From positions 52,011,501 to 52,075,500 of the forward strand of contig NC_071667.1 in assembly GCF_028554725.1 (NCBI RefSeq): a DNA stretch of 64,000 nucleotides, given 5' to 3'. The notes beneath the pieces were generated by a model. It saw only the letters and a list, made by a program, of their open reading frames with translations, did no database searches and had not been told where the DNA came from. Shown in pieces: positions 51,121 through 63,771 of this stretch. Position numbers and translations under genes: made by a program. Position 1 is the stretch's first letter, and each line of letters opens with the position of its first letter. The stretch comes from Zeugodacus cucurbitae. Lineage: Eukaryota; Arthropoda; Insecta; Diptera; Tephritidae.

Positions 51121-51959
51121 AGACCACTTCAATCTTCAATCAAACAAAGAGAGAATGAGAAAGCGAGAAGAAATAATCAATCAATCATTATATTTAATAA
51201 AAAAATGGCGTCAAACACATAGAAGGCCAACATCTTCAACTCCCTGGCCTTCAAGCAAGCAAAGTGAATTGCAGTAATCAACTAATCCTTAATGATGGAT
51301 TGAACTATAAGTATGTGATTCAAGAGATTTATGCGCCTGCGTCTATAACTTAATCTGCCTAACAACTATATTGAAGTATATAATACAAAAAAATCAAACT
51401 AAATACATACAAACAAACATTTATAATCTATAAAACTAAGCATCCTTGAGCACGCCTCACTGCAGTGCGAGGAAGTAAAAAGTTTTCATGCATCATCGAG
51501 GGAATATCGACAAGTTCGACACACGCAGATATCTACCCTTTTCAACTGCCAAACTAAAAGTTTATGTGGCATGTCTGCTGCCAAGTGGTATATTAAGATT
51601 TTTACGACACTGTTTGATAACCTAAAAGTTTTGCTCTGCTGCAGCAAATTTCTATTCTCCAACGATTTGCATGCACGCTGTTGGTGAAAAGGAAAACTAC
51701 AGCACATTAGCATAAATAAATTGAGCAAGAAATAATTTTATGTTATTTAATGACTAAATTCTGCTTTGGAAAATATGTGTACATGATGAGAAGAAAGTTT
51801 TGTCTCATGAGATTTTCCTTTTTTGATATGAAGAGTTAAATTCTCAAAGGACCACATAGCAAGAGTAAGTGATTTTTATTAATTTTTTTTTCTCTTTTAA
51901 TTATTTGATGTTTTTTCACGAGTAATATCTGAATGTTGTAAATAAATTTAATAAAAAAT
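51121..51959. other. Intergenic DNA, no gene seen
   Basis: AT-rich with no recognised feature. The minus ORF 51486-51728 has no motif. Confidence 0.5.
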
Positions 51960-52600
51960 TTTAATAAAAATTAATAAAAAAATTAAAATACTACAACTTA
52001 AAAAAATATATTAAGAAAGTTTAATGTTTAGAATATTTTTGAGCAGTGTTGCCACATGTTGGAAATATTTAAATAAAAATTTATAAGAAAAAGAAATATT
52101 ACAATATGGGTATCAACTTGACGAGGCTTATGAAAGTTTATAGTTAAAACTATTTTTGAGAAGGATTTCACCAATATTTATGTCCATAAAAGTTTTTTTT
52201 CGATTTAGGATTTTTTTCCTTTTACACAATATTGCAGAAAATTCGGTAAAAATAGTATCCCAGAGCTAAGATAATATGATTATAACAATTTTATGATGTA
52301 TCCGAGACACATTTGGATGGTTTAAAAAAAGGTTGCCACATGTTGAACATAAAATAAAATAAAATTGAAAATACTATAAACTGAATAATATTAAGAAGGT
52401 TTAAAGTTAAGAATATTTTTGAGCAGTGTTGCCACACATTGAAAATTTTTTATTGCAAAGAAATTATAAGAAAAAGAAACACAGCAATATGGATATCAAA
52501 TTGGAGAGGTTTATGAATGCTTATAGTTAAAAATATTTTTTTGCAAAATATTGTAGGTAAGTTTGGACAAAATATTATCCAAAAGTTACGAAAACAAGAT
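51960..52600. repeat. Diverged tandem duplication, unit about 380 bp
   Basis: GAATATTTTTGAGCAGTGTTGCCACA occurs at 52031 and again 380 bp later at 52411. The flanking segments also correspond in order: TATAAGAAAAAGAAA, an AATATGGxTATCAA segment and TTATAGTTAAAA. Two copies are visible, and the origin is unknown. Confidence 0.7.
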
Positions 52601-54658
52601 TATAGGTACAAATGTATAAACAAATGTACATATACATATATGCGTATCAATCAGTCTTTAAATTTTAGTTTATAACACATACAGATGCTTTCTACGATCC
52701 AATGCCTTTTTTGAAGAGAGGAAAAAAAAATTATTACTTCTGCGAAATGATGTTTCTATAAATAATAAAAAATATATAAAAATAAAAAAATATGATGAAA
52801 TATAAATAATGCAGCCGCAGCATGTGCAAAAGTCATAGTGGTCAATTCACTTAATGTGACAAAAAAAAAGCCACATATATCTATATATTGATAAAATTTA
52901 TTTGAAATTGATTTTATGAAGCAGCTGGTTGACTTATTTTCACAAAAATAAAAATTAACTCAATTTAAAATTAATTTAACTTTTGAATATCAAACTCTTA
53001 ATGCAACTGCATACGAATGTAAACAAAAATATTAATTTATTTATATCCATTGATTATTTATGCATTTGCTCGATTTATTGTTGTACTCCATTTCATCATT
53101 TACTAAAAAATTATGTGCGAATAAATTTCACTCGAAATGCATTTAAAAATCCACACACTGCAGCTTAACTGCTACTGCAAAAAGTTGAGCATTAAACCGC
53201 TGAAAAGCCCACGCATTAACGCACACGCATAATCACGCATATTCACGCCTCACGGGATTTGTATGCATTTTCTTACAATTGTTTGCATACGCAATTATTC
53301 GAGCGAATGCGACATAGTAACTCAGTTATATGCGTGTTGATTTGTGTGCCATTTTCCGCACACAAATACATGCATCTCGCTTGTTGGCAAAATAAATCAC
53401 GGCGAATTGAAAATGGCAAGCAAAGGCGTTGCTGGCGTATGATACAAGCACTTTCCCAGCCATGGTAGGAATAATAGAAAAGGATTACCACTTCAGTGGC
53501 ACTATATAAGAGTAGATAGGTCTCTATATATATACACATGTATATACAAAGATATGTGTTAGTACGTATGTATGTATGTACCTAATATGCATTTCATGTG
53601 TAGACACTTGGCTTGAGGTCGAAGACATTTATGACATGCTTTTTGTCCTACATAACGAAAATGCAAACGCATGCACGTTCAAGCAAGGCATACATACAGG
53701 TATTCTATATACATATATAAGTATGTATGTATATATGTTAACCAAGTAAAGAGCACATTCATCTATCATCAGTATATTAAGCATGAAAAGAGTTCTTCAA
53801 AAAACCGTAAAGTTTTAAGTGAAACTCTGACACAAGACAGTCTTGACAGCTGCAGCGGCTTTAACATGCATCTAACCCGCCTCGTGTCATATTTCATATA
53901 ATATTATGTAATAACATTTAGAGTGCATTTTCTATGCAACAACAAAACGAATTTTACCAGTAATACATAGTCATAAGGCAACCACGCCCAAATGCTAGCA
54001 GCTCTGCGCTGCAAAATAGTTTCTCGCAAAATATTAAGTATGCGCTTGCCTTTCCAACCACACTTAGCAACAACACTTCAGGCATTTCCTGCTGGGAAAG
54101 GCGGAAATGCGATATTGTAATTTTGCATAGCATACTTTTAGGCTTGATTTATGATAAATGTGCTGCAATGCCTGCAACGAACGTTGGTGTCAACACAACT
54201 CGCTTGTACACTTGTGAATAATCTGGATGGCCTTAGCAAAAGTGCTAAATGGGCCATAAGCCTCGGTAACATATATAAACCACTAAAGTTAATAGCTATA
54301 AAAAATCATTAAACACTCACACAACCAACTTTTTTTTTCAGCAAATTTATCAGTACCATTATGATTATACGCTAAAATCTCCCTAGGTTCCTTTGGAGCG
54401 CAGATAGTATTAACCAGTAATTATTTGCGCTTAAAACTCGTCAGAAATTACGACACACAGCAATCATTTGGGAATTTATTTAATGTCATAGTAAAATTTT
54501 TCACATTATTTTAATTATATATACACATTTATTTAAAATTCCTACGTTTTAATAATAATTAAAACATTCATCATATCTTTTTTTTACTTAAGTACAAACT
54601 TAAACTAAGCTTAGACATAACCTAAAAATACATGCATATTTATTTGAGCCAGTGGATT
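52601..54658. other. Intergenic DNA downstream of the paralogue pair
   Basis: AT-rich, with TATG microsatellites near 53563-53581 and 53715-53735. No exon was recognised. Confidence 0.5.
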
Positions 54659-56089
54659 TTAGTAGTCTGAATCCATATTGTCATCCTCTGGGCCGCTTGA
54701 CAGTGGATTTCTTGTTGTTTTATTCAATTTGTTCGAAGCACACTTTTTTCGAAAGTGTTTCTTCTTGCCAAATTGAAAACCTCTACGTAAATCATCTAAA
54801 AATAATTTATACGACCAGCCGGGTCGGTCTGTGGCACCTATTTTGAAAAGAAAAGTTTTTAGTGATGATTTTTAAACTAATCTCAAATTGAGTTCAGTTC
54901 GGAGCTTTGCATTTCAAAATTTTTAAACAAAATAATTTTCAAAAATCACATATTTCTTTAAACATGTAGTGTAATTTGAAACATTCTCGTTAGTGGGGAA
55001 TATATTTTTTTTACTTACTATATAACACACTTAAAAGTTTTGGATATAGCAACATGCGTTTTTTGCCGTGTGTACCCTCGAGGTTATAACTCAAAATAAT
55101 CTCTTCAGATAGCACGTACACCAGTTTTTGCTTGAGGCCAATTGGCATTAAAAGTGGTTTAAGAAATCGGGTCTGAAATAGAAAATTTGATCAAAAAAAA
55201 TAAAAATAAAAAAAATAACAAAACGAAAGCTAAGGCAAACGCGTGTGAATTAAAAGCAATTTCTAAAAAAAAATAATTATTTATAGCACGAATAGATATT
55301 AGATAATGTAACATATATTTTACAAATATTACTTGTATTGCCTATAGAATTCAACTCGAAGTTATTTGTGGGTTATGGTAATTTGAGTTAGGAAAGTTCA
55401 ACTGTATTTTTTTTTTTTTTTTTTTTTTTAAATTCCAAATTATTTCATTAACTTCAATTCACACGCAGCACCTTCAACAATGTTTTGTAACATTTCAGGA
55501 ACTATTTACCATTTCTTCTTTCTTTCGTTCGTCCATTCCAATAAAAGCTTCAGCATTATCTAAATCTTCTTGCGTCATTAATGGAAAAACAGGTCTTTGG
55601 ATATTCTTTTCTTCTTCCGCCTCTTCTTCTTGCTTTACCAAACGTTTCATCATTTCCTGATGTCCTTTCATTAACTCATCTATTACTTCATTTTGGTGGT
55701 CCATAAAACCTTTCGAAATTGAAAACCAAATGTAAACAAACAGAACAAATTAAATAATTCTAACAGTTAAAGATCCATCCAAGATTACTTATCAAAATTA
55801 TTTAGTAGGAAATATAAAATTAAAATTATTTTAAATTTTTTACATTTAAAATTGTTGCTTGAGAAATATTTTGCAATGTAAAATTTTGAATTACGCAAAA
55901 ATTTATAGTTTAAAGGAATTTGATTATTTCGCAATTTATATTTGTTTGTAATCGAATTTAAATGGATCTTTAGCGCTATATTTTATATAAATATTACATT
56001 ATATTATATTTACCTTTTATTTGTTGTATGTCGGCACGCATCTCCTTTATCTCTTTAGACAAATCTTGCATTTGAGATGTTAAATCCAT
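54659..56089 (-). CDS. Uncharacterised protein, paralogue A (4 exons, 202 aa)
   Basis: Exons in transcript order: 56089-56014, 55709-55510, 55172-55019 and 54837-54659. Introns are GT-AG with phases 1, 0 and 1, and the joined CDS is 609 nt. The start MDLTSQMQDLSKEIKEM is an amphipathic, coiled-coil-like helix. It is followed by a second helical stretch rich in Glu/Lys. Next come FPLMTQEDLDNAE, then LLMPIGLKQKLVYVLSEE and YNLEGTHGKKRMLLYPKLL, and a conserved end GWSYKLFLDDLRRGF with a basic KKKHFRKK. The FPL..EDL..AE, YN..G..GKK, YPKLL order loosely resembles DUF4806 domains, often found in insect nuclear proteins; that is only a suggestion. AATAAA follows the stop within about 20 nt. All exons are intact. 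The real function is unknown. Confidence 0.8.
55407..55430. repeat. Poly-T tract in intron 2 of paralogue A
   Basis: Run of about 23 T on the plus strand (A on the transcript) between exons 2 and 3 of the 54659-56089 gene. A short simple repeat likely to vary in length. Confidence 0.8.
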
Positions 56090-57146
56090 GTTTTCTGAAA
56101 TCGGAGTTTTTATTGTGGAATCACTTAAAAAGATTAAACGGTGTCTAGCAACAAAAAGTTCAAGTAATAATGTTTCTTATAGAAATTTAAGCCACATAAT
56201 AACTAATAAATATTTATGGTATAGAATTTTCGTTATATTATTATTTAAGAATAATACGGAAAATTTAAATCTTATTTGAGTCCTACACATGACAGTCTAG
56301 TATATTCAAGTCAAGGATTTTTATTCAACCAAGAACTACCAACTGGAAATTTTTGGAGAATGTTTTGTGTCGATACGACAATAAGAGTAAAACTTGTATA
56401 TGCACCATATATTACAATCTACATTAATACAGATCAAACGCGGTTCCCTGTGGGTTTTAAATTCCCGATTAATAAAATTGTGGATGTGTTTGTTTGGAAG
56501 AATTATGTATGTTTGTCCAACTCCCTTCACAAACAAATAATACAAAGTGTGGTAGAATATGTTGGGCAGGCAGACGTTTTCTTGAGACACATAATTCAAC
56601 AAAATCAGCGCACACACATTAATTTGCACTTAATTAAAACTTTAAGTATTGCTAGCAACCGATAATCTTATTGTAAATTTAATAGAAACTTGATATTACC
56701 AGTAGTTTCGTACATGCATATAAATTCAAGGCCGCCTTTTCTGCGTGCCTTGACAAATTTTATCTTTGATATGCAGTAAACACAGCACAATGTTATTTAT
56801 TCGTATATATGGCAAATCTTTTATCACTCTTTTTTCTTTTTAATCACAAATTAACAAGTTCTCGCATTACAAAATAAAAATCTAATAAATATTAAGCACA
56901 TAAAATTTAGGAAAAACTCAGCCGGCGGTCTGATATTTGACAACCCCACATTGTGTGTGGTGAATATAGTGTCAAACATCTTAACACTTAGGTGCTGCAA
57001 CAAAAAATGTAAGCTCGAGAAATGCTTATACCATCTGAAGGTTGTTCATCAAGCAAATACATAATTGATAGAAATCCCCTTAAATAAGCCCTCCCATTTT
57101 AATTTTTATTAAATAAATAAAGAAATTGATTTTATAGTTAGCATTT
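56090..57146. other. Intergenic region between the tandem paralogues
   Basis: Presumed promoter of paralogue A and 3' region of paralogue B. An ORF pair on opposite strands (56276-56665 plus, 56336-56629 minus) is open, but no family motif was seen and I do not call a gene. Confidence 0.5.
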
Positions 57147-57964
57147 TTATTCATTGTCAAATGGAATTAGTACTTCTTCGATTTTAATTGTCGGTTGTTC
57201 AGAATATTTCCTACGTTGTGCCCAATTAAATTTGAAATGTTTATTTTTAGCACACTTGAAGCCAGTTCGAAGATCGTCAAGAAAATATTTGTAATTCCAA
57301 CCCTCTCTAGTTGTCGCTTCTGAAAAGGAGAAAACAAAGTATAAAAAATATGACAAATTAATTGATTCAAATACATTTGAGTACGAAAAAGTTTACATAC
57401 GGAAGAGCACATCCAATAATTTCGGATAATCCTGTATACGTTTCTTGTTGTGTCTACCGTCAACGTTGTAGTCCAGTATAACATCACTACCCAATATCTT
57501 GTTCAAATTCTTTTTAAAACTTCCAGGCATTAACAGTGCTCGGGCGAGTGCAGTCTATATTATTGTTCGTAAACTAAATTAATAGCAAACAAATGTCGTA
57601 TAATGTGTTTACAACTCACGCATTCTCCTTTATTTTCCTCATTTATACTCTCTTCTGCGCTCTCCAAATCGTCTTGCGAATTTATTGGAAATATGTTTAG
57701 AAATTGTTTTGCCGTCTGTTGACAAAGGACTTTGTCCTTCTTATTCTCCTCATATTTTCGCAACAGATGACACTGTTCTTTGATTAACCTTATTATAGTT
57801 TGATTCTGCTTAGTCAATGATTCTACAAAAAAACAAAACAAAAATACTTAAAATAAGCATAGAGATATTGCCGGAAAAAATATATTACCTTTGAGTTGTG
57901 TAACTTCATTCCGTAATTCCGCTGTTTCATTGGTAAGTTGTTCCACTTTTTCATTTAAATCCAT
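57147..57964 (-). CDS. Uncharacterised protein, paralogue B (4 exons, 201 aa)
   Basis: Exons in transcript order: 57964-57889, 57822-57620, 57554-57401 and 57319-57147. Introns are GT-AG with the same phases (1, 0, 1) as the neighbour at 54659-56089. Exons 1 and 3 are exactly the same length (76 and 154 nt). The start MDLNEKVEQLTNETAELR is a heptad-like helix. Then come FPINSQDDLESAEESI, LLMPGSFKKNLNKILG, YNVDGRHNKKRIQDYPKLL and GWNYKYFLDDLRTGF, aligning with paralogue A throughout despite strong divergence. A polyadenylation-like AATAAA lies about 37 nt after the stop. It is a tandem duplicate in the same orientation. Family is uncertain (DUF4806-like at best). Confidence 0.8.
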
Positions 57965-59764
57965 ATTTTCTGAAATTTAACGTTACACTGGTTGTATATA
58001 AACCAAAAATTCTTTATTGTAATATATTTGGTATATCTTTAAAATATTCTCTAGTATCGCAATGCAACCATGTACGGAAACACACACACTTTACTCAACA
58101 TATGTATAAATAAAATGTGGTGTTTTTCGTGGTGTAAACATTTTGTTTGCAAACATTGGGATTATAAATACAAATTATTTAGTTAACAAAATGCTTAAAA
58201 TCGCATATAATATACAACAAAACACGGCAATTTGAAGCAATGTGACACTCTATCCATCTGTATATTTAGCGGATTTTATATATAACACAAATTATTAATG
58301 CTACATCCAAGGCGTCTTGGTATATTGGACGCTGGTGCAGGATTTTGTATAGGTTCTGCTCACCGCACCTGTTTTTTTATCACAAATTATTTTCCAGTTC
58401 GGTAACACTGCCTTTGCTTTCTTATTATTATCTATGAATTAAATTTAATATCACTTTGAAACTTTTACAGAAATATTTAGTGTAAACAAAATTTAATAGT
58501 TGTAATTTCTCTTGGGATTGCTCTTTTGTTTGCTGGTGGTGTAAAATATTATGGTAAAAATACATTAGTGTATGGTGAATATGTTTCCACCTCGCTATTA
58601 ACACTGCGATTGTCACAGAGAAAAGTTTTTTCCAATTTTTGTAAATTGTAAATTTTACAAAAACTAGAATTAACCTAAACATTATTTAGCAATACATATA
58701 CTGACATACAAAAAACAACAACTGAAATGAGTGAGCATTAAATACAGTATACTTAGGCCCTTAATTATTAATCGCATATTCAAATAGTTGGGCAACGCAT
58801 CTAATATATGTAAAAATATTTTTCAATTAAAATAAAACAGAAACAATCATCCATACATACATATGTATGTAACATGTAACATATTTAAATATCACGTACA
58901 GTTTACAGTTAAAACTTACAGAGTATTTCGTAAGTAAGTTTGGTACGTCGTACATATGTAGATGACTCGGTGACTCAAAGGACGAAAACTCAAATATTTT
59001 TAAGAAACTGTAAACCCTATAAATAGCGACTTATGTAGTTCAAAGGAAATTAAACCATAACAGTCGAGTCAACGTAGCCGCAACGCACGCACACACATAC
59101 ATATGTATCGGACTTCCGGCCAAGATCTGTTAACATGATCCAACCAAGACAAAGATTTTAAATAGCGACCGGATTTGGTGAATGAATATTTGAACCCCGA
59201 ATTACTCATATATCCATTAAAATTTATTCTAATTTTCAGATAATGTGGAGCTGGTAAAACACATATTAATCTTTATAATAATTATTGAACCACTTTGAGA
59301 TGCCTGAGCTATGGGAGGATTATTAAAAGTGATATTCTTTTAGCGATATACATAAATTGTTGTGTAAATAGTTATATAATATAGACAATCTACTCTTTAT
59401 GTAACTAAAAAAAAGTAAACCCTATGAGAGAAACCATCAGAATATTGCGACTACCTGAAACTCACTAAATAATTTTTCATTTATTTATTTCATTGTAAAT
59501 TGTGACTTAGCAGATGATTTAATGTACATATTCGTTCTTTATCCGAAGATGTGTTTTATCATAAAAAACAGCACATTAAATGATCAAACTTTAACATAGT
59601 AATTCCACTTCCTTCCTCATTCTTCTTAAAGATTTTGTTTTTAATTTCAGTGTCAATATATTAAATATAACATAAATAGGAATCTTCCCTCTTTGACTTC
59701 TTATAACATGTGTAATAGTCCGATTCATATATAAAATATAGAAACTATTTAAATAAAAAAATAT
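57965..59764. other. Non-coding DNA upstream of paralogue B
   Basis: Includes the presumed promoter of paralogue B. AT-rich, with no recognised element. The minus ORF 58428-58682 has no motif. Confidence 0.5.
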
Positions 59765-60910
59765 GTCTATTTTACTTCTTTAGCAACTTAACAATAATAA
59801 TTTTTCTAAATTTGCTCCATTTCGAAATTCAAAATATTTCGATTTTGGACGCTTACTTCGAAAAACATTTATTTACAACTCAATTATTCAAAAAAATGGT
59901 TTGATTCAATAACTAGAAAAAATTCGACAAGACCTTAAGTTCGAATTTTCAAACGTAATTTTTTCAAAATTAAAACTTGTTTGGGAAATTTTATTTATAC
60001 ATATACATATATTTGCTATATTTTATAATTTTGAAAAATTTAGTAGCATATTTTGCATAATTTTTTGGCGGTTTTATTAAATTAGTGTTTTGTTTTCAAA
60101 GTTGTATAATTTTAAATCAAGCTTAGATTATGTCTGAGTTTTAATAATGATATTTCCATCATAATTCAGAAAACAGCAATTTTTTACCACAACCCGCAAA
60201 GTAATACTTAATTTATGGCTTAGAGATTTAAGATAATCCTTTGTTGAAATATAACATATTTGAAGACCGTTGGATAAACATTATAATCTAATCTATTTAA
60301 ATCAAAAGAACAGTGTATTTTACTGCTTTAATAACTTAACAACAATATTTTTTCTAAATATGCTCTTTTTCGAAATTTAATACTTTTCGATTTTGGAAGC
60401 TTAGTTCGAAAAAAAATAGATATTAATTTTTTATTTGCGACTCAATTGCTCAATACCCAAACAAAAGTTAGAACTAAACCGTAAGTTCGAATTTTCGAAC
60501 ATAACTTTTTTCCAAAATAATGTGAAATTTTATATACATATGTACATATATTCCAGAAAAAAAAATCGAACAATAATGTAAGTTCGAATTTTCGAACATA
60601 ACTTTTTTCCAAAATTAAGACTTGAGTATGTTATTTATTATACGTACATATATTTGCTATATTTTAAAATACTGAAAATTTTAGTAGCATATTTTGCATA
60701 AATTTTAGCCAATTTTATTCAAAAAGTGTTTTGTTTCCAAAATCTTGTAACCTTAAGTCAAGCTTAGGTTATGTTGGACTTTGAAGAAGGCCATTTTCAT
60801 CTTTATTCAGAAAGCAACAACTTCTTAATACAGCCCGCTATGAAGTGGTAATACCCTTATAATTTGTTTTGCTTTCAAATGGATTTAAGGTAATCCTTTG
60901 TTTAAATAAA
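59765..60910. repeat. Diverged tandem duplication, unit about 550 bp
   Basis: Two units start near 59780 and 60330. They share, in order: AACTTAACAA followed by TTTTTCTAAAT, TTCGATTTTGGA, AAGTTCGAATTTTC, ATATATTTGCTATATTTTA, TTTAGTAGCATATTTTGCATAA, GTGTTTTGTTT, TCAAGCTTAG and GGTAATCCTTTGTT or its variant. The second unit contains an extra internal copy of GTAAGTTCGAATTTTCGAAC (60481 and 60578). No coding potential. Confidence 0.75.
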
Positions 60911-61523
60911 ATATAAATATAACAGATAAAGTATCTGAAACTTTATTAATCAGTGCTATAAAATAAATCATTTTTGAAGGATATTTCGGCGCATCATATA
61001 CATATTTTTGCTTTATTTTATTTTATTCACATATTTCACCAATTGACATTATTATCAAGAACTCATATTTATTGCAATAGATCACTTTTTTTTCATTCAC
61101 ACATTAGCACACATAAATTTTTAAAAAGTAGTAATAAAGAATTGATTGATGTATTAAATCGGAGATGATGCCATCGAGGTGACAAACCGCATTTCTCGAC
61201 ATACATACATACATACATATACGAATTGCGACGCTTATATAAGTCAACTATGAGCACTACCCATCCCTCCCACAACTCCCCCGAAACAAGTTATGCAACA
61301 AGATATAAGAGAAGAACCAACAATGAGTAAAATAGATCAATGACCGCCTATACCCCAACAAGACAAATATAAGAAAATTTCAAAAAAAAAAAAAAACGAA
61401 AGGACACTAAATACGCTTAGAGCTCCCCACTGGCCTGGAAAGGCACGGGCTCATACGCCATTAAAATTAGATGAATGAATGACATTTAATCGTGACTGCC
61501 TTCGATTAACAATTAACACTCAC
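60911..61523. other. Non-coding DNA, no gene seen
   Basis: Contains a CATA microsatellite at 61200-61220 and an A-run near 61383-61396. Nothing else was recognised. Confidence 0.5.
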
Positions 61524-61730
61524 CTTTGCACTGCGGCGCTGCGCTGCGTTCGTGTATGTAGCTATGTGTGTATCCTGTGGGCGCTGTGTGCGACCGAAAG
61601 TAGGTGAGTAGGTTTTTCGGCTCTACTTGCAATTGGCTTAATGCGTTAATCGCTTGTACTTGTCGTTGCCGTTGTTGTTGTTATTGTTGTGGTTCGCCTT
61701 GACTTAGCGTACATGAACTGAAAACGTAAA
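61524..61730 (-). other. Candidate first (non-coding) exon with promoter just upstream
   Basis: On the minus strand a strong donor CAAAG|GTGAGTG lies at 61524/61523, preceded by a G+C-rich stretch with CAA-rich and CAGCGCAGCGCC sequence typical of fly 5' UTRs. TTTTCAGTTCA near 61727-61717 could be an initiator. Ownership is open: Syn (a distal first exon), either small paralogue, or a gene not seen. No transcript data. Confidence 0.33.
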
Positions 61731-63475
61731 CGCAAACGAAATGACTCGATTTTTTCACTTAAACAACTTTTTTTCTAATTTGTATTATTTTATTTAATTT
61801 TTTTTATTTTTGTAATTTTTTCTTTATTTTTGTAAGTACACGTTTCTGCTCTCGTTTAGAGGCGACTATTTGGGGGTTGTGCTTATCACTCAATCGCTCT
61901 GCGGCGGTTACACTCGCTCTATGACCGTTATATGTATGTACTCGTACTCGTAGTAGTACAAATCGTAGAATTCTACGTATGTATGTGTTTGTATATATTT
62001 GTATGTCTGTATTGCTGATACAGAATTTTTCGTCGTTGTTCTTTCGATTTTTCGACAGTCGAATAATTTTCGCTTTAGGGATATGCACAACTGTATGCGT
62101 TTATCGGTATGTATTCACACACACATCCACACTTACAAATAACTCACTAAATTCCCTTCAATACACACTTGACTTACTTTCAATATTTAATTTTTTATCG
62201 ATTAACGGTTTTGAAATAATTTTTGAATTTTTACTAAACTCTACAATAATTTTTTATTTGAATTTTTTTTATTTTATGAACCAAAACTTGAACCAAATTA
62301 TGTGTTAAAATATTTGAGATCTCAAATTCGTCCGCGTACTTTCGGAAATGAACTGTCTACAACGGTGATGAAATTTTCACTGAGTGCAAAGGGTCTTACG
62401 AATAACGGTCGTAGCCAAGTGAAAATGTGCTCGTACTCGTAGTAAAATGCCGTTACATGCAAAAGAGCATACGGCGACTACGAAGAGAGTGAATTGTGGG
62501 CGCTCTCTCTCATAAGCGCCCGCTACCACCCTCAATTTGACAGATTAGTGTCTGCAATGTGAACCGATTACTTGTGGACTTCTAAAGGTTAAGTCGAGCG
62601 TGAATTTGTTACGGTTCTGAAAACATGTCTGATACGAGTTATCTATAAATTTATCGGGAGATCTGAAATATAGTACATCTAAAGAAAAATACCCTTTGGA
62701 AAAGTTTTCGGTCCTTAACAGGTTACGTCAGAATTTTAAATAACTTTTACCGTTATAAAAAATATAAGATTTCTTCGAAATTTTGTCTAAAACATACATC
62801 ATCCTCCACTATAAAGAGCCACCTCAAAAACCTCCTCCACAGATATTTTAGAATTACTACGAATCTTTTCCAAAAATGCTCATTAACTGCACACCACCGC
62901 CAACGCATGTCCTGTCGCCACCCACTTACTGCTCATTCGCTCTTATCGATTCAGTAATATTTTCGCGCTCTCACATGCGCTATTCTGCTTATTGTTGTAA
63001 TTATTATACTTACTTACCACAGTAAAGAGTATATAGTATTACTCGTATCCAAAGTAACGGCGAGCATTATGTGAAGCTATGCGGCACTGTCACTCTCTAC
63101 AGCGTGCTTGAGCGTACGAACCCCTTTCACGTGTTTGACGTGTATCGAACTCACTACCTACGCAAAGGGGTGGTATGCTGCTACTTTTTTGGGGTTTTGT
63201 AAGTGTGGGCGCTGTTGATTTATTTTTCTAGCTTTACGATGCTCAGTTATGCCCATGAGCGTGTGTGGCACGTAAGCATCGAATGGAGTTTGAAGTTTGT
63301 GTTGTGTGTGTGTGTATGTCGGTTAACCCCAGCGGTATGCTCTTTTGTTTAACGATTTTTATCTTTTATTGCTGTTCGATAAAATTGGGGCGGAAAACGA
63401 ATTCCTCTGCTGTTTATACTGACAATTATGTGTCTGAAACGTCCCTGTTGGGAAAAGGAAAATGAGGAAACTTGG
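61731..63475. other. Non-coding DNA, possible regulatory region
   Basis: Mixed AT-rich and G+C-richer DNA. CTCGTACTCGTAGTA occurs at 61941-61955 and again at 62430-62444. Short ORFs (61804-62088 minus, 61979-62308 plus, 63265-63465 plus) show no family motif. Confidence 0.45.
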
Positions 63476-63771
63476 TACGAGGGCTGCTATATACATATAT
63501 TTCTGGCCTAGGCAACACTAAGTGCATTTCTCCCATTAGCACATATTCGATATTGCATGAACACCTGGCCGTAAAAAAGGTTTGTTCTCGTTGGATCCCG
63601 CACAATTTGACAATCGATCAAAGAAAGGCTCAAAATGCTTCGAAAATTGGTTTGAGCGCATGCAAAAGTGTATAAATCTTGAGAATATTTTGAAAAACAA
63701 TAAAACCATTTTCGTTGATAAATATTCCTATTTGCATTATTAGGCCAGAAATATATATAGCAGCCCTCGTA
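63476..63771 (+). mobile_element. Internally deleted mariner element, 296 bp
   Basis: Inverted ends of about 28 bp: the left begins TACGAGGGCTGCTATATA and the right end reverse-complements to TACGAGGGCTGCTATATATA, both followed by TTTCTGGCCTA. A TA lies at each edge, as expected for mariner. The interior keeps coding scraps of a transposase: HEHLAVKKVCSRWIPHNLTI from the N-terminal half, fused after a deletion to WFERMQKCI from the C-terminus. It works as a MITE-like derivative at most. Confidence 0.85.

Noticed and set aside
61941..62444. CTCGTACTCGTAGTA present twice, 489 bp apart
   Set aside because: A 15-bp repeat alone, without other ordered similarity, is too weak to call an element.
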